A stretch of 64,000 nucleotides of DNA from Achromobacter deleyi (GTDB taxonomy: Bacteria > Pseudomonadota > Gammaproteobacteria > Burkholderiales > Burkholderiaceae_B). Shown here piece after piece: positions 62,982 to 64,000 of the stretch. The notes under the pieces were generated by a model. That model was not told the origin of the DNA. It saw nothing but the letters and a program-made list of their open reading frames with translations, and ran no database searches. Position numbers and translations under genes: made by a program. Where the stretch lies: assembly GCF_016127315.1 (NCBI RefSeq), contig NZ_CP065997.1, positions 4,154,001-4,218,000 of the forward strand, in the 5' to 3' direction. Within the stretch, counting starts at the first letter, position 1, and each line of letters begins with the position of its first letter.

Positions 62982-64000
62982 ATGGATTACATCCTCTCCT
63001 TCATTGCCGGCGGTCTGACCCAAGCGACTTGGTGGCAGGTCGTCGTTTTCACCCTGGTCGTGACGCACATCACGATCGTGTCCGTTACCGTCTTCCTGCA
63101 CCGCAGCCAGGCGCACCGGGGCCTGGATCTGCATCCGGCCGTGATGCACTTCTTCCGCTTCTGGCTCTGGATGACGACCGGCATGGTCACCAAGGAATGG
63201 GTTGCGATCCACCGCAAACACCACGCCAAGTGCGAAAAGGAAGGCGATCCCCATTCGCCCATCCTGTTCGGCATCTGGAAAGTGTTGTTCCGCGGCGCCG
63301 AGCTCTATCGCGAAGAATCCAACAACAAGGAAACCATGGCCAAGTTCGGCCACGGCACGCCTGACGACTGGCTCGAACGCAACGTCTACAGCAAGCACAG
63401 CCTGTGGGGCGTGCTGACCATGCTCGCCATCGACATCGCCCTGTTCGGCGCGATCGGCGTCACGGTGTGGGCGGTGCAGATGGCCTGGATCCCCTTCTGG
63501 GCGGCCGGCGTCGTCAACGGTATCGGCCACTACTGGGGCTACCGCAACTACAACAGCCCGGACACCAGCACCAACGTGTTCCCCTGGGGCATCGTGATCG
63601 GCGGCGAAGAGCTGCACAACAACCATCACGCCCACGGCACGTCGGCCAAGTTCTCGGCCAAGTGGTACGAATTCGACATCGGCTGGTGCTACATCAACAT
63701 CCTGAAGTTCCTGGGCCTGGCCAAGATCAAGAAGGTCGCGCCCAAGCTCAAGCTGGATGATTCCAAGACCGGCATCGACCTGCGCACGCTGCAAGGCGTG
63801 ATCACGCACCGCTACGAAGTCATGGCCCGCTATGCGGACGTGATCAAGAGCGCCGCCCGCGAAGAGCTGGCCAAGCTGAAGGCCTCGCGCCAGGATGGCA
63901 ACGCCGACTGCGGCTGGAACAAGCTGCACAAGGTGCGCCGCGCCATCCACCGCAACGAGGACATCCTCCAGCCGGAACAGCTCGAAGCCGTGGACAAGGC
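62982..64000 (+). CDS. Fatty acid desaturase (acyl-CoA/membrane Delta9 type), partial
   Basis: First 339 residues; the frame is open to the window end. Three histidine boxes of membrane desaturases are present: HRSQAHR (residues 40-46), HRKHH (77-81) and HNNHHAHG (near residue 213), ligands of the diiron site. Hydrophobic helices precede the first box (about 15-39) and follow the second. It introduces a double bond into acyl chains of membrane lipids, adjusting fluidity. About 50-80 C-terminal residues are likely missing from view. Begins ATG at 62982; no strong Shine-Dalgarno (the leader reads AGCTTT just before). Confidence 0.92.
   Translation, partial: MDYILSFIAGGLTQATWWQVVVFTLVVTHITIVSVTVFLHRSQAHRGLDLHPAVMHFFRFWLWMTTGMVTKEWVAIHRKHHAKCEKEGDPHSPILFGIWKVLFRGAELYREESNNKETMAKFGHGTPDDWLERNVYSKHSLWGVLTMLAIDIALFGAIGVTVWAVQMAWIPFWAAGVVNGIGHYWGYRNYNSPDTSTNVFPWGIVIGGEELHNNHHAHGTSAKFSAKWYEFDIGWCYINILKFLGLAKIKKVAPKLKLDDSKTGIDLRTLQGVITHRYEVMARYADVIKSAAREELAKLKASRQDGNADCGWNKLHKVRRAIHRNEDILQPEQLEAVDK

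Noticed and set aside
62958..63950. 330-codon minus-strand frame opposite the desaturase
   Set aside because: The plus strand has all three desaturase histidine boxes; the opposite frame has none of a known protein.

Overview
The window is a contiguous piece of a GC-rich (roughly two thirds G+C) betaproteobacterial chromosome. Gene content points to the Alcaligenaceae, most like Achromobacter or Bordetella: a Bug-family solute receptor, a pqiABC operon, a betaproteobacterial putA, a liv operon, FUSC/HlyD/OMF efflux and a cspA-clpS neighbourhood. This assignment rests on recognition of protein families, not on a database search. I see no rRNA, tRNA, CRISPR array, insertion sequence, integrase or att site. 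Base composition is even apart from a few AT-rich promoter regions.

Layout. 1-4.5 kb: the end of a chemoreceptor gene, a ClC chloride channel/antiporter, a 3-oxoadipyl-CoA thiolase, a DUF192 protein and a cold-shock protein. 4.7-15 kb: clpS and clpA, split by a 7.4-kb pair encoding a thioester alpha-2-macroglobulin and penicillin-binding protein 1C. 15-18.7 kb: pqiABC. 18.9-27.7 kb: putA, then a branched-chain amino-acid ABC importer (binding protein, livH, livM, livG, livF). 27.8-31.2 kb: an alpha/beta hydrolase, an MFS transporter divergent from a TetR regulator across a long inverted repeat, and a 73-codon gene with its own terminator. 31.3-38.4 kb: a LysR regulator, a FUSC/DUF1656/HlyD/outer-membrane-factor efflux set, and mntH converging on it.

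38.5-45.7 kb: an OsmC protein, an ornithine-cyclodeaminase homologue, a Liv-type binding protein cut short by an in-frame amber codon, an ectoine-type ABC importer (ehuBCDA) and an Old Yellow Enzyme. 45.8-48.9 kb: an all-alpha dUTPase, a small membrane protein, a DedA protein and a YdjM-like hydrolase. 49-53.2 kb: an IclR-controlled run of pepE, DUF1177, AroM and a Bug receptor with overlapping start and stop codons; this is the best candidate here for an uncharacterised catabolic pathway. 53.3-59.7 kb: housekeeping genes coaBC, lspA, ileS and ribF on the minus strand, and purN divergent from them. 59.8-62.2 kb: an RsmB-type RNA methyltransferase whose N-terminus is built from 96-bp in-frame tandem repeats. 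The window ends with a small secreted protein and a fatty acid desaturase that runs off the edge.

Several blocks are self-contained units with a regulator, visible operator-like dyads and GC-hairpin/T-run terminators. The most notable signals are the 19-bp inverted repeat between the MFS and tetR genes, the PutA-type GGTTGCAACC palindrome before putA, the amber-truncated binding protein, the repeat-bearing methyltransferase and the pepE-DUF1177-aroM-bug cluster.
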